Source: Deltaproteobacteria bacterium HGW-Deltaproteobacteria-8 (GTDB lineage Bacteria > Desulfobacterota > Desulfovibrionia > Desulfovibrionales > Desulfovibrionaceae). From it: 64,000 nt of DNA. A model generated the notes under the pieces. It had not been told where the DNA came from, searched no databases, and saw nothing but the letters and a program-made list of their open reading frames with translations. Below are positions 24,362 through 33,428 of the stretch, piece after piece (positions within the stretch are counted from its first letter, which is position 1; each line of letters starts with the position of its first letter). The DNA is taken from contig PHAR01000001.1 of assembly GCA_002840405.1 (NCBI GenBank), forward strand, positions 392,320 through 456,319, written 5' to 3'. The position numbers were made by a program, and so were the translations under genes.

Positions 24362-26044
24362 GTGAGCAAGCTTTGGAAAGGACTCCTCCCCATCCTCGTG
24401 GCCATTGCGATCTGGCTCATCCCCACCCCGCAGGGGCTTGAACCCTTTGCCTGGCAATACTTCGCCATCTTCTTCGGCGTTGTGGTGGCGCTCATCCTGG
24501 AGCCCATTCCGGCCGCAGCCGTGGGCCTGGTGGGCGTGGTGCTCTGCGCCTCGCTGCTGCTCGTTCCTGCGCCCCCGCCACCCAAAGCTCCCGCGCCGCC
24601 CAAGGCCGACGCGGCCAAGCCCGCTGACGCCCCAAAGCCGCCTGACGGCGTAAAGGCGCCTGACGCCGCCAAGCCTGATGCCGCCAAACCCGCCGCCGCT
24701 CCGGCCGCAGCCGTCAAGGCCGATGCCGTCAAGGCCGATGCCGCAAAGCCCGCTGACGCGGCCAAGGTCGCAGCCGCCCCAGCAGCTGCTGCTGATGCCG
24801 CAAAGCCTGCCGCAGCCAAGCCCGCCGTGAAGAAGCCCACGCCCTCCGATGAGATCAAATGGGCGCTAAGCGGCTTCTCCAACGGCACCGTGTGGCTGAT
24901 CTTCATCGCCTTCATGTTCGCCCTGGGCTACGAGAAAACCGGCCTGGGCAAGCGCATCTCGCTGGTGCTCATCAAGACCCTGGGCAAGCGCACCCTTGGC
25001 CTGGGCTATGCCGTGGCGCTCAGCGACCTGGCCCTGGCCCCGTTCATGCCGTCCAACACCGCGCGCAGCGGCGGCACCATCTTCCCCATCATCAAGAACA
25101 TCCCGGAGCTTTACGGCTCCACCCCGGACCACGAGCCGCGCAAGATCGGCGGCTACCTCATGTGGACGGCGCTGGCCACCACCTGCATCACCAGCTCCAT
25201 GTTCCTCACGGCCCTGGCCCCGAACCTGCTGGCCCTGTCCATCGTAGAGAAGTCCGTCGGCATCAAGATCGCCTGGGGCGAGTGGTTCATGGCCTTCGCC
25301 CCTGTTGGCATCACCCTGTTCCTGGCCACGCCCTGGCTGGTCTACGTCCTCTACCCGCCCACCCAGAAAGTCTCTGAGGACGCCCCGATCTGGGCCGCCA
25401 AGGAGCTGACCAAGCTTGGCCCCATCACCTCCAAGGAATTGACCATGGCCGGTCTGGCGCTCTTCGCCCTGCTGGGCTGGATCTTCGGAGACGCCTACCT
25501 CAACGCCACCCTGGTGGCGCTCATCGCGCTGTCGCTCATGGTCCTCACCAACGTCATCACCTGGGACGACCTGCTGGGCCACAAGCAGGCCTGGAACGTG
25601 CTGTTCTGGTTCGCCACCCTGGTCACCCTGGCCGACGGCCTGGCCAAGGTCGGCTTCCTGAAGTGGTTCGCCACCACCGCCGCCGGGGCCATGGCCGGAT
25701 ACACGCCCATGACCATTGTGGTCATGCTCCTGGTGCTGTTCTTCGTGGTGCACTACCTGTTCGCCAGCATCACGGCCCACGTGACGGCGCTTCTGCCCGT
25801 GTTCCTGACCACCGCGGCGGTCATCCCCGGCGTGAACATCAAGCTCCTGGCCATGCTGCTCTGCTTCAGCCTCGGCCTCATAGGCATCATCACCCCGTAC
25901 GCCACCGGCCCGAGCCCCATCTACTACGGCAGCGGGTTCATCTCCCGGAAGGACTTCTGGGTCCAAGGCTTCATCTTCGGAGTCATCTTCCTGGCCGCGC
26001 TGGTCGCCATCGGCGTCCCGTACGTCGCGGGCCTGACCAGCTAG
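24362..26044 (+). CDS. DASS-family (SLC13-type) anion/dicarboxylate transporter with a long Ala/Lys/Pro loop
   Basis: 560 residues from a GTG with a perfect GGAGG five bases before it; further starts at 24311 and 24320 lack such a site. It is an inner-membrane carrier for dicarboxylates or similar anions. About twelve membrane segments are visible. The first substrate/Na motif is SNT (MPSNTARSGG) and the second region is ATGPSPIYYGSGF. Between TM2 and TM3 (residues ~69-160) lies a charged low-complexity insert of DAAKPA-like units not found in ordinary DASS proteins. It is followed by a strong terminator. Confidence 0.88.
   Translation: MSKLWKGLLPILVAIAIWLIPTPQGLEPFAWQYFAIFFGVVVALILEPIPAAAVGLVGVVLCASLLLVPAPPPPKAPAPPKADAAKPADAPKPPDGVKAPDAAKPDAAKPAAAPAAAVKADAVKADAAKPADAAKVAAAPAAAADAAKPAAAKPAVKKPTPSDEIKWALSGFSNGTVWLIFIAFMFALGYEKTGLGKRISLVLIKTLGKRTLGLGYAVALSDLALAPFMPSNTARSGGTIFPIIKNIPELYGSTPDHEPRKIGGYLMWTALATTCITSSMFLTALAPNLLALSIVEKSVGIKIAWGEWFMAFAPVGITLFLATPWLVYVLYPPTQKVSEDAPIWAAKELTKLGPITSKELTMAGLALFALLGWIFGDAYLNATLVALIALSLMVLTNVITWDDLLGHKQAWNVLFWFATLVTLADGLAKVGFLKWFATTAAGAMAGYTPMTIVVMLLVLFFVVHYLFASITAHVTALLPVFLTTAAVIPGVNIKLLAMLLCFSLGLIGIITPYATGPSPIYYGSGFISRKDFWVQGFIFGVIFLAALVAIGVPYVAGLTS
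24567..24842 (+). repeat. DAAKPA low-complexity repeat tract in the DASS gene
   Basis: About 92 codons of degenerate repeats (DAAKPA, VKADAVKADAAKPADAA, PAPPPPKAP) made of GCC/AAG/GAC/CCC codons. The frame is kept throughout, and the tract divides two membrane segments. Confidence 0.85.
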
Positions 26045-26067
26045 GACGGACCACACACCTCAAGCAA

Positions 26068-26099
26068 AGACCCCGGGGCGCAGGCTCCGGGGTCTTTTT
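26068..26099 (+). terminator. Rho-independent terminator after the DASS transporter
   Basis: A perfect 9-bp stem AGACCCCGG/CCGGGGTCT with a ten-base loop and a T tract, 24 bases past the stop codon. It probably ends the long rightward unit that includes lipB and lipA. Confidence 0.92.
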
Positions 26100-26236
26100 G
26101 TTTGTGGCTCCCCGTCATTGCCGGAGGACGGCTCACACGAATTGTCGGCGCCCGGCTCTTGGTTGTTTGTCGGCTGGGGACTCTCGGCTGGGTGTGGGCA
26201 AATTAATCTCAACGAAACAGCGCCAGGGGCAGGAGA

Positions 26237-27259
26237 TCAGCGCAGCAACGCCCAGGTGAGCTCGTGCTTGTTGTGCGCCAGGTGTATGAGCCTTGATCCG
26301 GGGATGGCAGCAAAAGCCCGCGCCGTCTCGTGGTCCGTCTCGGCCTGGAACTTCAGGGTGCACACGAAGTTGCGGCAGGCCCCGACCTCCAGCCAGCGCT
26401 GGATGAGACCAAGCAGCCGCTCCGGGTAGCAGGCCATGTCCGAGAACAGCCAGTCCACGGGCTTGTCCGGCGTTCCGGCCATGGCCGGGTCGAGCCCGAA
26501 GCCGCTGCCAAGGCAGTGGTCCACGTTCCCCATGGCCGAAATGCGCGGGTCAAGCAGGGCCTTGTCCACGCTGAACACCCGCGCGCCAAGCGTCGCCAGC
26601 ACCCAGGACCAGCCGCCAGGGCTGGAGCCCAGGTCCAGGCACAGCTCGCCGGGTTTCGGTGCCACGCCGAGCAGCGTGAAGGTCTCCCAAAGCTTGAGGT
26701 AGGCCCGGCTGGGCGCGCTCTCGCGGTCCTCCACGAACTGCGGCTGTCCGTCCGGGTACGGGCTTGAGCAGTTGGGCGCGGCGATGAGCCAGCCCTCGTC
26801 CCACAGGGTCCACGAGCCCAGGGGGGCCGTGGGCGCGGGCACGCCGAAGACCTGCGGCCTGGCCGAAACCTTGGGCAGCTTGTCGGTGACGAGCGCGCTG
26901 CGCCGGGCCAGGCGCACCGGGTGCGGCCACCAGTTGCGCTGGATGTCACGCAGGGCCTTGGCCGTCTGGCCGATGCTCGGGGCCGGGATGAGCCGCGCGT
27001 CCAGCCAAGTGTTCTGCGCCCAGGCAGGCTTCGCCTGGTTCAAGACGGGCTCCGCCCGATTCACGGTGAAGACGAGGTCGCCATAGACAACATGTTCCGG
27101 TCCAGCAGCGCCAGCAAGGCCCAGCTCGTCCAGCAGCTCGGCCAGAAAGCCGGGCGCGGCCAGATAGCCCGTGAACGTGCCGGAATCCATCCAGCCGGGC
27201 AGGGCATCCGGCAAGGGGAATAGGAATTCGTCGGCAGCGCTGTTCGTGTCGGCGCGCAT
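26237..27259 (-). CDS. RlmM-like 23S rRNA 2'-O-methyltransferase
   Basis: 340 residues from the ATG at 27259, which lies just past the stop of the FAD gene. The C-terminal RrmJ/FtsJ-type domain has CLDLGSSPGGWSWVLATLG (motif I), FSVDKALLD, and DWLFSDMACYPERLL. A lysine in FVCTLKFQ near the end fits the K-D-K-E catalytic set. The N-terminal half contains a THUMP-like region (LVFTVNRAEPV). RlmM methylates C2498 in 23S rRNA; the exact target here is inferred only. Confidence 0.85.
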   Translation of the reverse strand: MRADTNSAADEFLFPLPDALPGWMDSGTFTGYLAAPGFLAELLDELGLAGAAGPEHVVYGDLVFTVNRAEPVLNQAKPAWAQNTWLDARLIPAPSIGQTAKALRDIQRNWWPHPVRLARRSALVTDKLPKVSARPQVFGVPAPTAPLGSWTLWDEGWLIAAPNCSSPYPDGQPQFVEDRESAPSRAYLKLWETFTLLGVAPKPGELCLDLGSSPGGWSWVLATLGARVFSVDKALLDPRISAMGNVDHCLGSGFGLDPAMAGTPDKPVDWLFSDMACYPERLLGLIQRWLEVGACRNFVCTLKFQAETDHETARAFAAIPGSRLIHLAHNKHELTWALLR

Positions 27260-27260
27260 G

Positions 27261-28922
27261 TCAGGACTCCAGGTCGCCCACGGATTGGCCACAAAGCGTG
27301 AGGGCAGCGGCCTCGGCCACGCGCAGGCCGTCCACCGCACTGGACACGATGCCGCCAGCGTAGCCAGCGCCCTCGCCCGCCGGGAACAGGCCGGGCAGGC
27401 CCACGCTCTGCATGTCGGCCCCGCGCAGGATGCGCAGCGGCGAGGACGAGCGCGTCTCCACGCCGGTAAGCACGGCGTGCGCGTCGGCAAAGCCGCGCAG
27501 CTTGCGGTCAAAGACCGGGATGGCGTCGCGCAGGGCGGCCACGGCAAAGTCCGGCAGGCAGCGCGAGAGGTCCGCCGGGCGCACCCCCGGCTCGTAGCTC
27601 GGGTGGATCAGGCCGAAGCCCTGGGACGCGCGGCCCTCCATGAAATCACCCACGCTCTGGGCCGGGGCCGTGTAGTCGCTCCCGCCCAACTCAAAGGCCA
27701 GGCGCTCCCAGCGGCGCTGGAACTCCACGCCTGCCAGCGGGTTGTCGTTGCCCAGGTCGCCGGGGCCGATGTTCACCAGAAGCGCGCTGTTGCCGTTGGT
27801 GGCCGCGCGCGCGTGCAGGCTCATGCCGTTGGTCACCAGCCCGCCCTCCTCGCTGGCCGCAGCAATGACCGAGCCGCCGGGGCACATGCAGAAGGAGTAG
27901 ACCGAGCGCCCGTTGGCCGCCTGATGGGAAAGCCTGTAGTCCGCCGGGCCCAGGGCCGGGTGCCCGGCCAGGTCGCGCAGCTGGGCCCGGTCGATGTCCC
28001 ACTGGTGATGCTCCACGCGGCAGCCCATGGCGAAAGGCTTCTGCTCCAGGCGAACGCCGCCTGCATGCAGCATGGCGAAGGTATCACGCGCGCTGTGCCC
28101 CACAGCCAGGATCACCGCCGGGGCCGAAATCTCCGTGCCGTCGGCCAGCGTGACTCCTGCCACGCGGCCCTCGCGCACCAGCAGGCCGTCCACCCGAGCG
28201 CCAAAGCGCACCGCGCCGCCCAGGGCCAGGATGCTCTGGCGCAGGCCCAGCACCACGCCGCGCAGCAGGTCCGTGCCCACGTGGGGCTTGTGCTGCCAGA
28301 GGATGTCCTCGGGCGCTCCATGCGCCACCAGCTCGGCCAGCACCTTCCGGCTGCGGCCCCGGCGCTCCTTGATCTGGGTGGTCAGCTTGCCGTCGGAGAA
28401 CGCGCCCGCCCCACCCTCGCCAAACTGCACGTTGCTCTCCGGTCCAAGCGGCCCGCCACGCCAAAAGGCGTCCACGCTGGCCGCACGCTCCTCGATGGCC
28501 TGGCCGCGCTCCAGCACCAAGGGCGCGAACCCGGCCTGAGCCAGGGCCAGGGCCGCGAACAACCCGCACGGTCCTGCGCCGATGACCACGGGCCGCGCCG
28601 GCAGCGTTGCCGGGGCCTGCACCGGGAAGCGGTAGCTCTGCTCCGCAGGCTGGGACACACCACAGCCCTCGCCACCGCCACTCCCGCCTGTTGCCGGGCA
28701 GTTTGCCAGCGCCCGCGCCTCATCCGGCACTTCCACGTCCAGGCTGTACAAAAACACGGCGGCGTTCTTCTTGCGCGCGTCCAGGCTGCGGCGCACCACG
28801 CGCAGGGAGGCGAGGTCGCCCACGGGAACGCCAAGGCGCTCTGCGGCAGCAATGCGGAGCTCGGCCTCGGCATGGGCCGGGCCGTCGGGCAGGGGCAAAC
28901 GGATGTCAGTAAGACGGAGCAT
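27261..28922 (-). CDS. NAD(P)/FAD-dependent oxidoreductase of the large YhiN-like/'FAD-dependent protein' class
   Basis: 553 residues. An N-terminal ~85-residue domain precedes a Rossmann FAD-binding loop (VIGAGPCGLFAALALAQAG), the class motif FGEGGAGAFSDGKLTT, ILAVGHSARDTF, and a C-terminal GEGAGYAGGIVSSAVDGL FAD contact. Proteins of this kind are common in bacteria and their substrate is unknown. A Gly-rich stretch near residue 75 (GGSGGGEG) is a linker. The RlmM-like gene follows with a one-base gap. Confidence 0.85.
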   Translation of the reverse strand: MLRLTDIRLPLPDGPAHAEAELRIAAAERLGVPVGDLASLRVVRRSLDARKKNAAVFLYSLDVEVPDEARALANCPATGGSGGGEGCGVSQPAEQSYRFPVQAPATLPARPVVIGAGPCGLFAALALAQAGFAPLVLERGQAIEERAASVDAFWRGGPLGPESNVQFGEGGAGAFSDGKLTTQIKERRGRSRKVLAELVAHGAPEDILWQHKPHVGTDLLRGVVLGLRQSILALGGAVRFGARVDGLLVREGRVAGVTLADGTEISAPAVILAVGHSARDTFAMLHAGGVRLEQKPFAMGCRVEHHQWDIDRAQLRDLAGHPALGPADYRLSHQAANGRSVYSFCMCPGGSVIAAASEEGGLVTNGMSLHARAATNGNSALLVNIGPGDLGNDNPLAGVEFQRRWERLAFELGGSDYTAPAQSVGDFMEGRASQGFGLIHPSYEPGVRPADLSRCLPDFAVAALRDAIPVFDRKLRGFADAHAVLTGVETRSSSPLRILRGADMQSVGLPGLFPAGEGAGYAGGIVSSAVDGLRVAEAAALTLCGQSVGDLES

Positions 28923-28994
28923 GATGGTCCTTGCGTAAGATGATATGCCGCTGGAGACCCGTTTCCTGGTCTGGGCGCAGGGGCTGGCCCCGCT

Positions 28995-29378
28995 CTACTC
29001 GCTCTTGTCCTTGAACGACACGGCGCCGCTCAGGATCTTCTTCACAGGGCAGCCGTTGGCGGCGTGCCTCAGGGTGGTGCGCTGGTCGTCGGTCAGCTCG
29101 CCCTCAAGGGCCATGCTGTACTCGAACACGGCCTCGTCCTTGTTCGCGGTGTTCAGGCTCACCTGAACCGTGATCCCGGCAAGGGGAATGCCGTGGTTCT
29201 CCGCCGCAACGCGCACAATGAGGTTGATGCAGGTGGCCAGGGAGGCTTCCAGCAGGGACGGCGGCGTGAACCCGGCGAACTTGCTGCCGTAGCTCACGGG
29301 GGTGTCGACCAGGGCCTCGTGCGTGCCATCGGTGAACGTGGCCATGAAATTCTCAGGAAGATTCGTGCTGGTGATCAT
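28995..29378 (-). CDS. OsmC/Ohr-family peroxiredoxin-like protein
   Basis: 127 residues. The two redox cysteines are in LATCINLIVR and NGCPVKKIL. The family reduces organic hydroperoxides with lipoylated or other thiol partners. It is cytoplasmic. It lies between the rRNA methyltransferase (72 bases upstream) and the FAD gene, all on the minus strand. Confidence 0.92.
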   Translation of the reverse strand: MITSTNLPENFMATFTDGTHEALVDTPVSYGSKFAGFTPPSLLEASLATCINLIVRVAAENHGIPLAGITVQVSLNTANKDEAVFEYSMALEGELTDDQRTTLRHAANGCPVKKILSGAVSFKDKSE

Positions 29379-29450
29379 TATATCTTTCCTAGATGGGGGG
29401 GAATCAATGCATCCAACGGGAGAGCAGGGGCGGCGCCCCTGGTCTTATCT

Positions 29451-30347
29451 TCAAGCCTGCCAGCGGGCGTAGATGGAGCGTGGCAACAGGCGCGCCTCGG
29501 CCCCGGGGGCCGTGTGCGGCACGGCCAGCTCGCCCACCTGGATGGTGCCGGACATGCCGCGCAGCACGTCCTGCAAAAGGTTGCCGAGCATGAGCGCCGA
29601 GGCCTCGATGTTGTACATGGTGAGCAGCAAGAGGCGCGCGTCGTCGGCCAGCAGGGTGCGGCAGTCCACCAGCAGGTCGCGCACCATGCCCTCCACCTTC
29701 CAGACCTCGCGGTTGGGGCCACGGCCAAAGGACGGCGGGTCGAGCAGGATGGCCTGGTAGCGGTTGCCGCGCCGCACCTCGCGCTGCACGAACTTGACCA
29801 CGTCGTCGAGCAGGAAGCGCACCGGGCGGTCGCTTAAGCCCGACAGCTCCTGGTTGCGCTTGGCCCAGGCGATGGCCGGGCGCGAGGCGTCCACGTGGGT
29901 GGCGGCGAAGCCAGCGGTCTGGGCGGCCAGGCTGGCGGCCCCGGTGTAGCCGAAAAGATTGAGCAGCTTGGGGGCCTCGCCCTTTTTGGGGTACTGGGCC
30001 GCGACCTCGGCCAACAGCCGCCAGTGCGGGGCCTGCTCCGGGAACAGGCCGATGTGCCTGGAGGTCTCGGACACGCGCGCCTCAAGGGTAATCTGCTTGC
30101 CACCGGGCAAATCCAGGCGCAGGGGCCAGGCCTTGGGGACTTTCCCGTTGACCGTGAGCCGCCCCTCCTCGTCCTGGCTGGCGTTGGCCTTGGCCCACTC
30201 GGCTTCGCCCAGCGCGGGCCGCCACCAGGCCTTGGGCTCGTGGCGCACGATGAGAATCTTCCCGAAGCGTTCGAGCTTGCGGGAATCGCCGGAATCGATG
30301 AGTTCGTATTCCGGCCAGCCGGGGGTCACAACGGGGATCTGGGTCAC
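29451..30347 (-). CDS. Class I SAM-dependent rRNA methyltransferase, RlmI/RlmK-like
   Basis: 298 residues from a GTG that overlaps the stop of the upstream frame (GTGA). It has the SAM loop LLNLFGYTGAASLAAQTAG, the acidic strand THVDASRPAI and the catalytic block AILLDPPSFGRG. These are typical of RlmI (m5C) and RlmK (m7G) enzymes, but the PUA domain of RlmI is absent and the N-terminal ~90 residues differ. Translation is coupled to the sialidase reading frame upstream. Confidence 0.85.
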   Translation of the reverse strand: MTQIPVVTPGWPEYELIDSGDSRKLERFGKILIVRHEPKAWWRPALGEAEWAKANASQDEEGRLTVNGKVPKAWPLRLDLPGGKQITLEARVSETSRHIGLFPEQAPHWRLLAEVAAQYPKKGEAPKLLNLFGYTGAASLAAQTAGFAATHVDASRPAIAWAKRNQELSGLSDRPVRFLLDDVVKFVQREVRRGNRYQAILLDPPSFGRGPNREVWKVEGMVRDLLVDCRTLLADDARLLLLTMYNIEASALMLGNLLQDVLRGMSGTIQVGELAVPHTAPGAEARLLPRSIYARWQA

Positions 30348-31860
30348 TCGGTCACTCCAAAGTCGCTTTCATAAAAGATTGTGCCCAGCACGTGCGCGCT
30401 CTCGCCCGGCGTATAGCCCGGCTCAATGCCGCCGCCGTGGTGATAGGCGCAGATAAAGCGCGGGCCGTCCGCATCGGCGGGCAGTTCGGTCCAGCCGGAA
30501 TAGCCGAAGTCCGCCGGGCTGGCCTGGCGGTCGTTCTTCAGCTCCAGCACGCCTCCTCCGTGGCCAGGGACATGTGCCGCCACACGGCATCGCAGGCGTT
30601 GTCGGCCTGGCGCACCACGGCTCCCACCAGGATGGGCCGCGTTTCGCCGGACATGCGGTCCACCGGGTACTCCCCACGGGCGTGGCCGTCAATGAACAAG
30701 CGGCACAGCCCGGGCTCGTACTCGATGCGCACGGTGTGGAAGCGCCCCGGCTTCCAGGGGATGGGCAGGGCGTCGTCCAGGTCCGGGGCCAGGCAGTCCG
30801 GGTACAGCTTCCACCACAGGCCCAGGCGGATGCCGCAGCCGTTCACGTCCGCCGAGACCACCTTGACCTCGGCCTCGAACACCGCGCGCGCCGAGGCCGG
30901 ATCGGTGAGCGGCCGCAGGGAGTAGCGCACGGGCGAGCTTGTGGCCGTGGGCGGCCCGGACTCGTTCTTGATCACCAGCCCGCGTTTTGTCAGGCGCGGA
31001 TTGCCCGGCACGGGGTGCAGGCCGTGGACCTCGAAGTCCGAGCAGAGGTCGTCGAGGCTGCCCAACCAGGCCTTGGTGCCGGGGTCCGGGCCGACATCGC
31101 GGTAGGTGACGAGCAGCCGCCCGCCGCTGGTCCAGCCAAGCGTGGGCCGGTGCCCGATGAGCGGGGTTGGTTGGGGCTGGCCCCAGGTGGATCCGCCGTC
31201 CTCGCTGAGGCAATAATACATGGGTTCGCCCACGAAGGAGTTCTCGCGCATGAGGGCGAGCAGGCGCGGCGGCCCGCCCACAAGCTCCTGGGGCAGGCGA
31301 ATGACCGAGGCCTCGCAGAGCACCAGGCACTTTTCGTTGGCGATGACCGAGAACTGCTCCCAGCTGCGGCCCAGGTTGCGCGAGAGGTACGCCATCTGCT
31401 CCGAGGGGGCCTGGCGTATCCTGGGCTGGGCCTGGCTGCCCCGGTGCTGGTGCCCGGTGGTGAGGAGGAACTGGCCGTCCAACTCCACCATGCGGTCCTG
31501 CAGGCCGTGCCCCAGGCCGGAGCCCGGCTGCTGCGCCCAGGTGCGGCCCTGGTCGGCGCTGAAGTACAGAAGCGGCCCGGCGTCGTCGACGATGATCAGC
31601 GTGCCGTCCGCCAGACGGGTGATGCGCGGGCAGTGGGACTCCGTGGCGCAGAGGATGCGCGCGGCGGACCAGGTGCGGCCCAGGTCCGCGCTCTCGCGCA
31701 GGAGCAGCCTGCGCCGGGTGCCCACGTGGCGGTCGAACTCATTGTAGACGCAGAGCAAGCGGCCGTCATCCGTCAGGCACAGGTCCGGAAAACACAGGTA
31801 GTGGCCCTGGCGGCGGTCGATGACCACGTGCCGGTCGGCTACGGTGTCCAGGCTCGGCAT
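30344..31860 (-). pseudogene. Frameshifted exo-sialidase-like BNR-repeat protein
   Basis: The main frame (31860 to 30538) starts at an ATG with GGAGGG upstream and encodes a six-bladed propeller with at least four Asp boxes (SADLGRTW, SADQGRTW, SRNLGRSW, SEDGGSTW), then a lectin/laminin-G-like insert (FHTVRIEYEPG). It ends abruptly after MSLATEEACWS. The missing last blade continues in the -1 frame to 30344 (GVLELKNDRQ, DFGYSGWTELP, ending ESDFGVTE). Loss of one G in a GGG run at about 30552-30553 explains the break. It could be a true mutation or an assembly error. The remaining propeller would lack its closing blade. There is no signal peptide. Confidence 0.8.
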
Positions 31861-31875
31861 GGTGCCCTCCGGTAT

Positions 31876-31903
31876 GTTAGACAAACTCTAGATATTTTCT
31901 AAC
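31876..31903 (-). promoter_or_regulatory. AT-rich inverted repeat before the sialidase gene, possible operator
   Basis: GTTAGA and TCTAAC flank a partly symmetrical 16-base centre with CTAGA. The site overlaps a possible promoter (TTGATA, then AAAATA 17 bases later on the minus strand) and lies 16 bases before the start codon. A repressor site is likely; the protein is unknown. Confidence 0.35.
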
Positions 31904-31949
31904 TCTTCCTATTCTTATCAAAACTTCTTCCGTGTCGCCTCTGCCCTGA

Positions 31950-33245
31950 TCAGTCCTTCTCCCGTTCGTCGATGACGCGCTTGGTCTTGGCGAAGCTGCG
32001 CGGCAGGCTGCCGGGAGGCAGAATCTCCACCTTGGCGCTGACCAGGATCTGGTGCTTGATGTCCTCGGAAACGGCCTTGGCCAGGGCGGTGGCCTCGGCC
32101 TCAGGGGTCTCGGCGCGGCGCTCGGCGCGCACCACCATGTGGTCCAGGCCGTCGGCCCGGGTAAGGCTGATCTGGTACTCGCTCTGCATCTGCGGGTGCC
32201 TTTCCAGCACGGCTGCCACCTGGCCAGGGTAGATGTTCACGCCGCGGAAGATGATCATGTCGTCGCTGCGGCCCTGGATGCGCTCGTGGCGAGGCATGCA
32301 GCAGCCGCAGGGGCAGGCGCCGGGGATGAGCCGGGTCATGTCGCGGGTGCGGTAGCGGATGAGCGGGCTGGCCTCTTTTTTCAGGCTGGTGATGACCATC
32401 TCGCCCAGCTCGCCCGGGGCCACAGGCAGCAGCGTGTCCGGGTCGATGATCTCCAGGATGTACATGTCGCCCCAGTAGTGAATGCCTTGGTGCGCCTCGC
32501 ACTCGATGCCCGCGCCCGGGCCGTAGATCTCGGTCATGCCGGAGATGTCGAAGCCGTGCTCCACGCCCAGCGCCTCCTCGAAGCGCTGACGCATGCGCCT
32601 GGTGTGCGCCTCGGCCCCGAAGATGGAGCGCTTGAGCTTGATCTTGCCGCGCAGGTTCTGCTTCTCCACTTCCTCGCCCAAGAGCAGCGCCATGCTGGCG
32701 GTGGAGCACAGGCAGGTGGAGCCCAGGTCTGTCAGCATCTGCAGCTGTATGTCGAGCATGCCCGGCCCCACAGGCAGGGCCATGGCCCCGAAGCGCTCGC
32801 AGCCGAGCTGGAAGCCCGCCCCGGCGGTCCACAGGCCATACCCGACGCAAATCTGCACGCGGTCAAGGGTGGTCAGCCCGGCCATCTCGTAGCAGCGGGC
32901 GAACATGTTGGCCCAGTCGTCAATGTCCTTCTGCGTGTAGGAAAGGATCTTCCGCTTGCCCGTGGTCCCGCTGGAGCCGTGGATGCGCACCACCCTCTCC
33001 TCGGGCACGCTGAGCAGCGGCAGGGGATACTCGGCCTGCAGGTCGTAGGCCGTGGTGAAGGGCAGCCTGGTCAGGTCGGACAGGTGCTTGATGTCGCCGG
33101 GGTGCAGTCCAGCCTCTTCCAGGCGGCGCCTGTAGAAGGGGCTGCCCTGGAAGGCGTGGTGCAGGGTCCATTTGAGGCCCTCCTGCTGCACGGCGGCGAG
33201 CTCGTCGGCGCTCATGTCCGGGATGAAACGGGCGGATTCGGTCAT
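31950..33245 (-). CDS. Phenylacetate-CoA ligase (PaaK)-type adenylate-forming enzyme
   Basis: 431 residues from the ATG at 33245, with AGGAG nine bases upstream. Motifs: the AMP-binding loop HGSSGTTGKRK, GFDISGMTEIYGPG, and the hinge region GRSDDMIIFRGVNIYP. It activates an aryl or related carboxylate to the CoA thioester. In sulfate reducers such genes often accompany indolepyruvate oxidoreductase (ior), but none is present here. The prepilin peptidase is divergent across 183 bases. Confidence 0.9.
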   Translation of the reverse strand: MTESARFIPDMSADELAAVQQEGLKWTLHHAFQGSPFYRRRLEEAGLHPGDIKHLSDLTRLPFTTAYDLQAEYPLPLLSVPEERVVRIHGSSGTTGKRKILSYTQKDIDDWANMFARCYEMAGLTTLDRVQICVGYGLWTAGAGFQLGCERFGAMALPVGPGMLDIQLQMLTDLGSTCLCSTASMALLLGEEVEKQNLRGKIKLKRSIFGAEAHTRRMRQRFEEALGVEHGFDISGMTEIYGPGAGIECEAHQGIHYWGDMYILEIIDPDTLLPVAPGELGEMVITSLKKEASPLIRYRTRDMTRLIPGACPCGCCMPRHERIQGRSDDMIIFRGVNIYPGQVAAVLERHPQMQSEYQISLTRADGLDHMVVRAERRAETPEAEATALAKAVSEDIKHQILVSAKVEILPPGSLPRSFAKTKRVIDEREKD

Positions 33246-33428
33246 TGGGCGGTTCTCCTCACGTGGGGCGCTTGTGGGGCCGGACGAAATACGATAGCTC
33301 CGCACTTGGGCAGCGGGAGCAGCGCGGTTCGCTCGGCTCCCGGCATCATGCAGGAGATTGGCCCGATCTTCAAGCCCAGACACCCGATATTCAGGCCGAG
33401 ACCGTTGTCGCGAGGGAGATCAACACCT

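Noticed and set aside
24866-26056. Minus-strand open frame of 396 codons opposite the DASS transporter
   Set aside because: Glu/Gly/His/Gln-rich antisense frame of a membrane protein gene with no recognisable fold.
30538-30583. Programmed -1 frameshift in the sialidase
   Set aside because: There is no slippery heptamer or clear downstream structure; loss of one G in a short run is simpler.
32052-33428. Plus-strand extension of the prepilin peptidase frame to 728 codons
   Set aside because: It runs antisense to the PaaK-type ligase gene; the peptidase family starts at about 33429.
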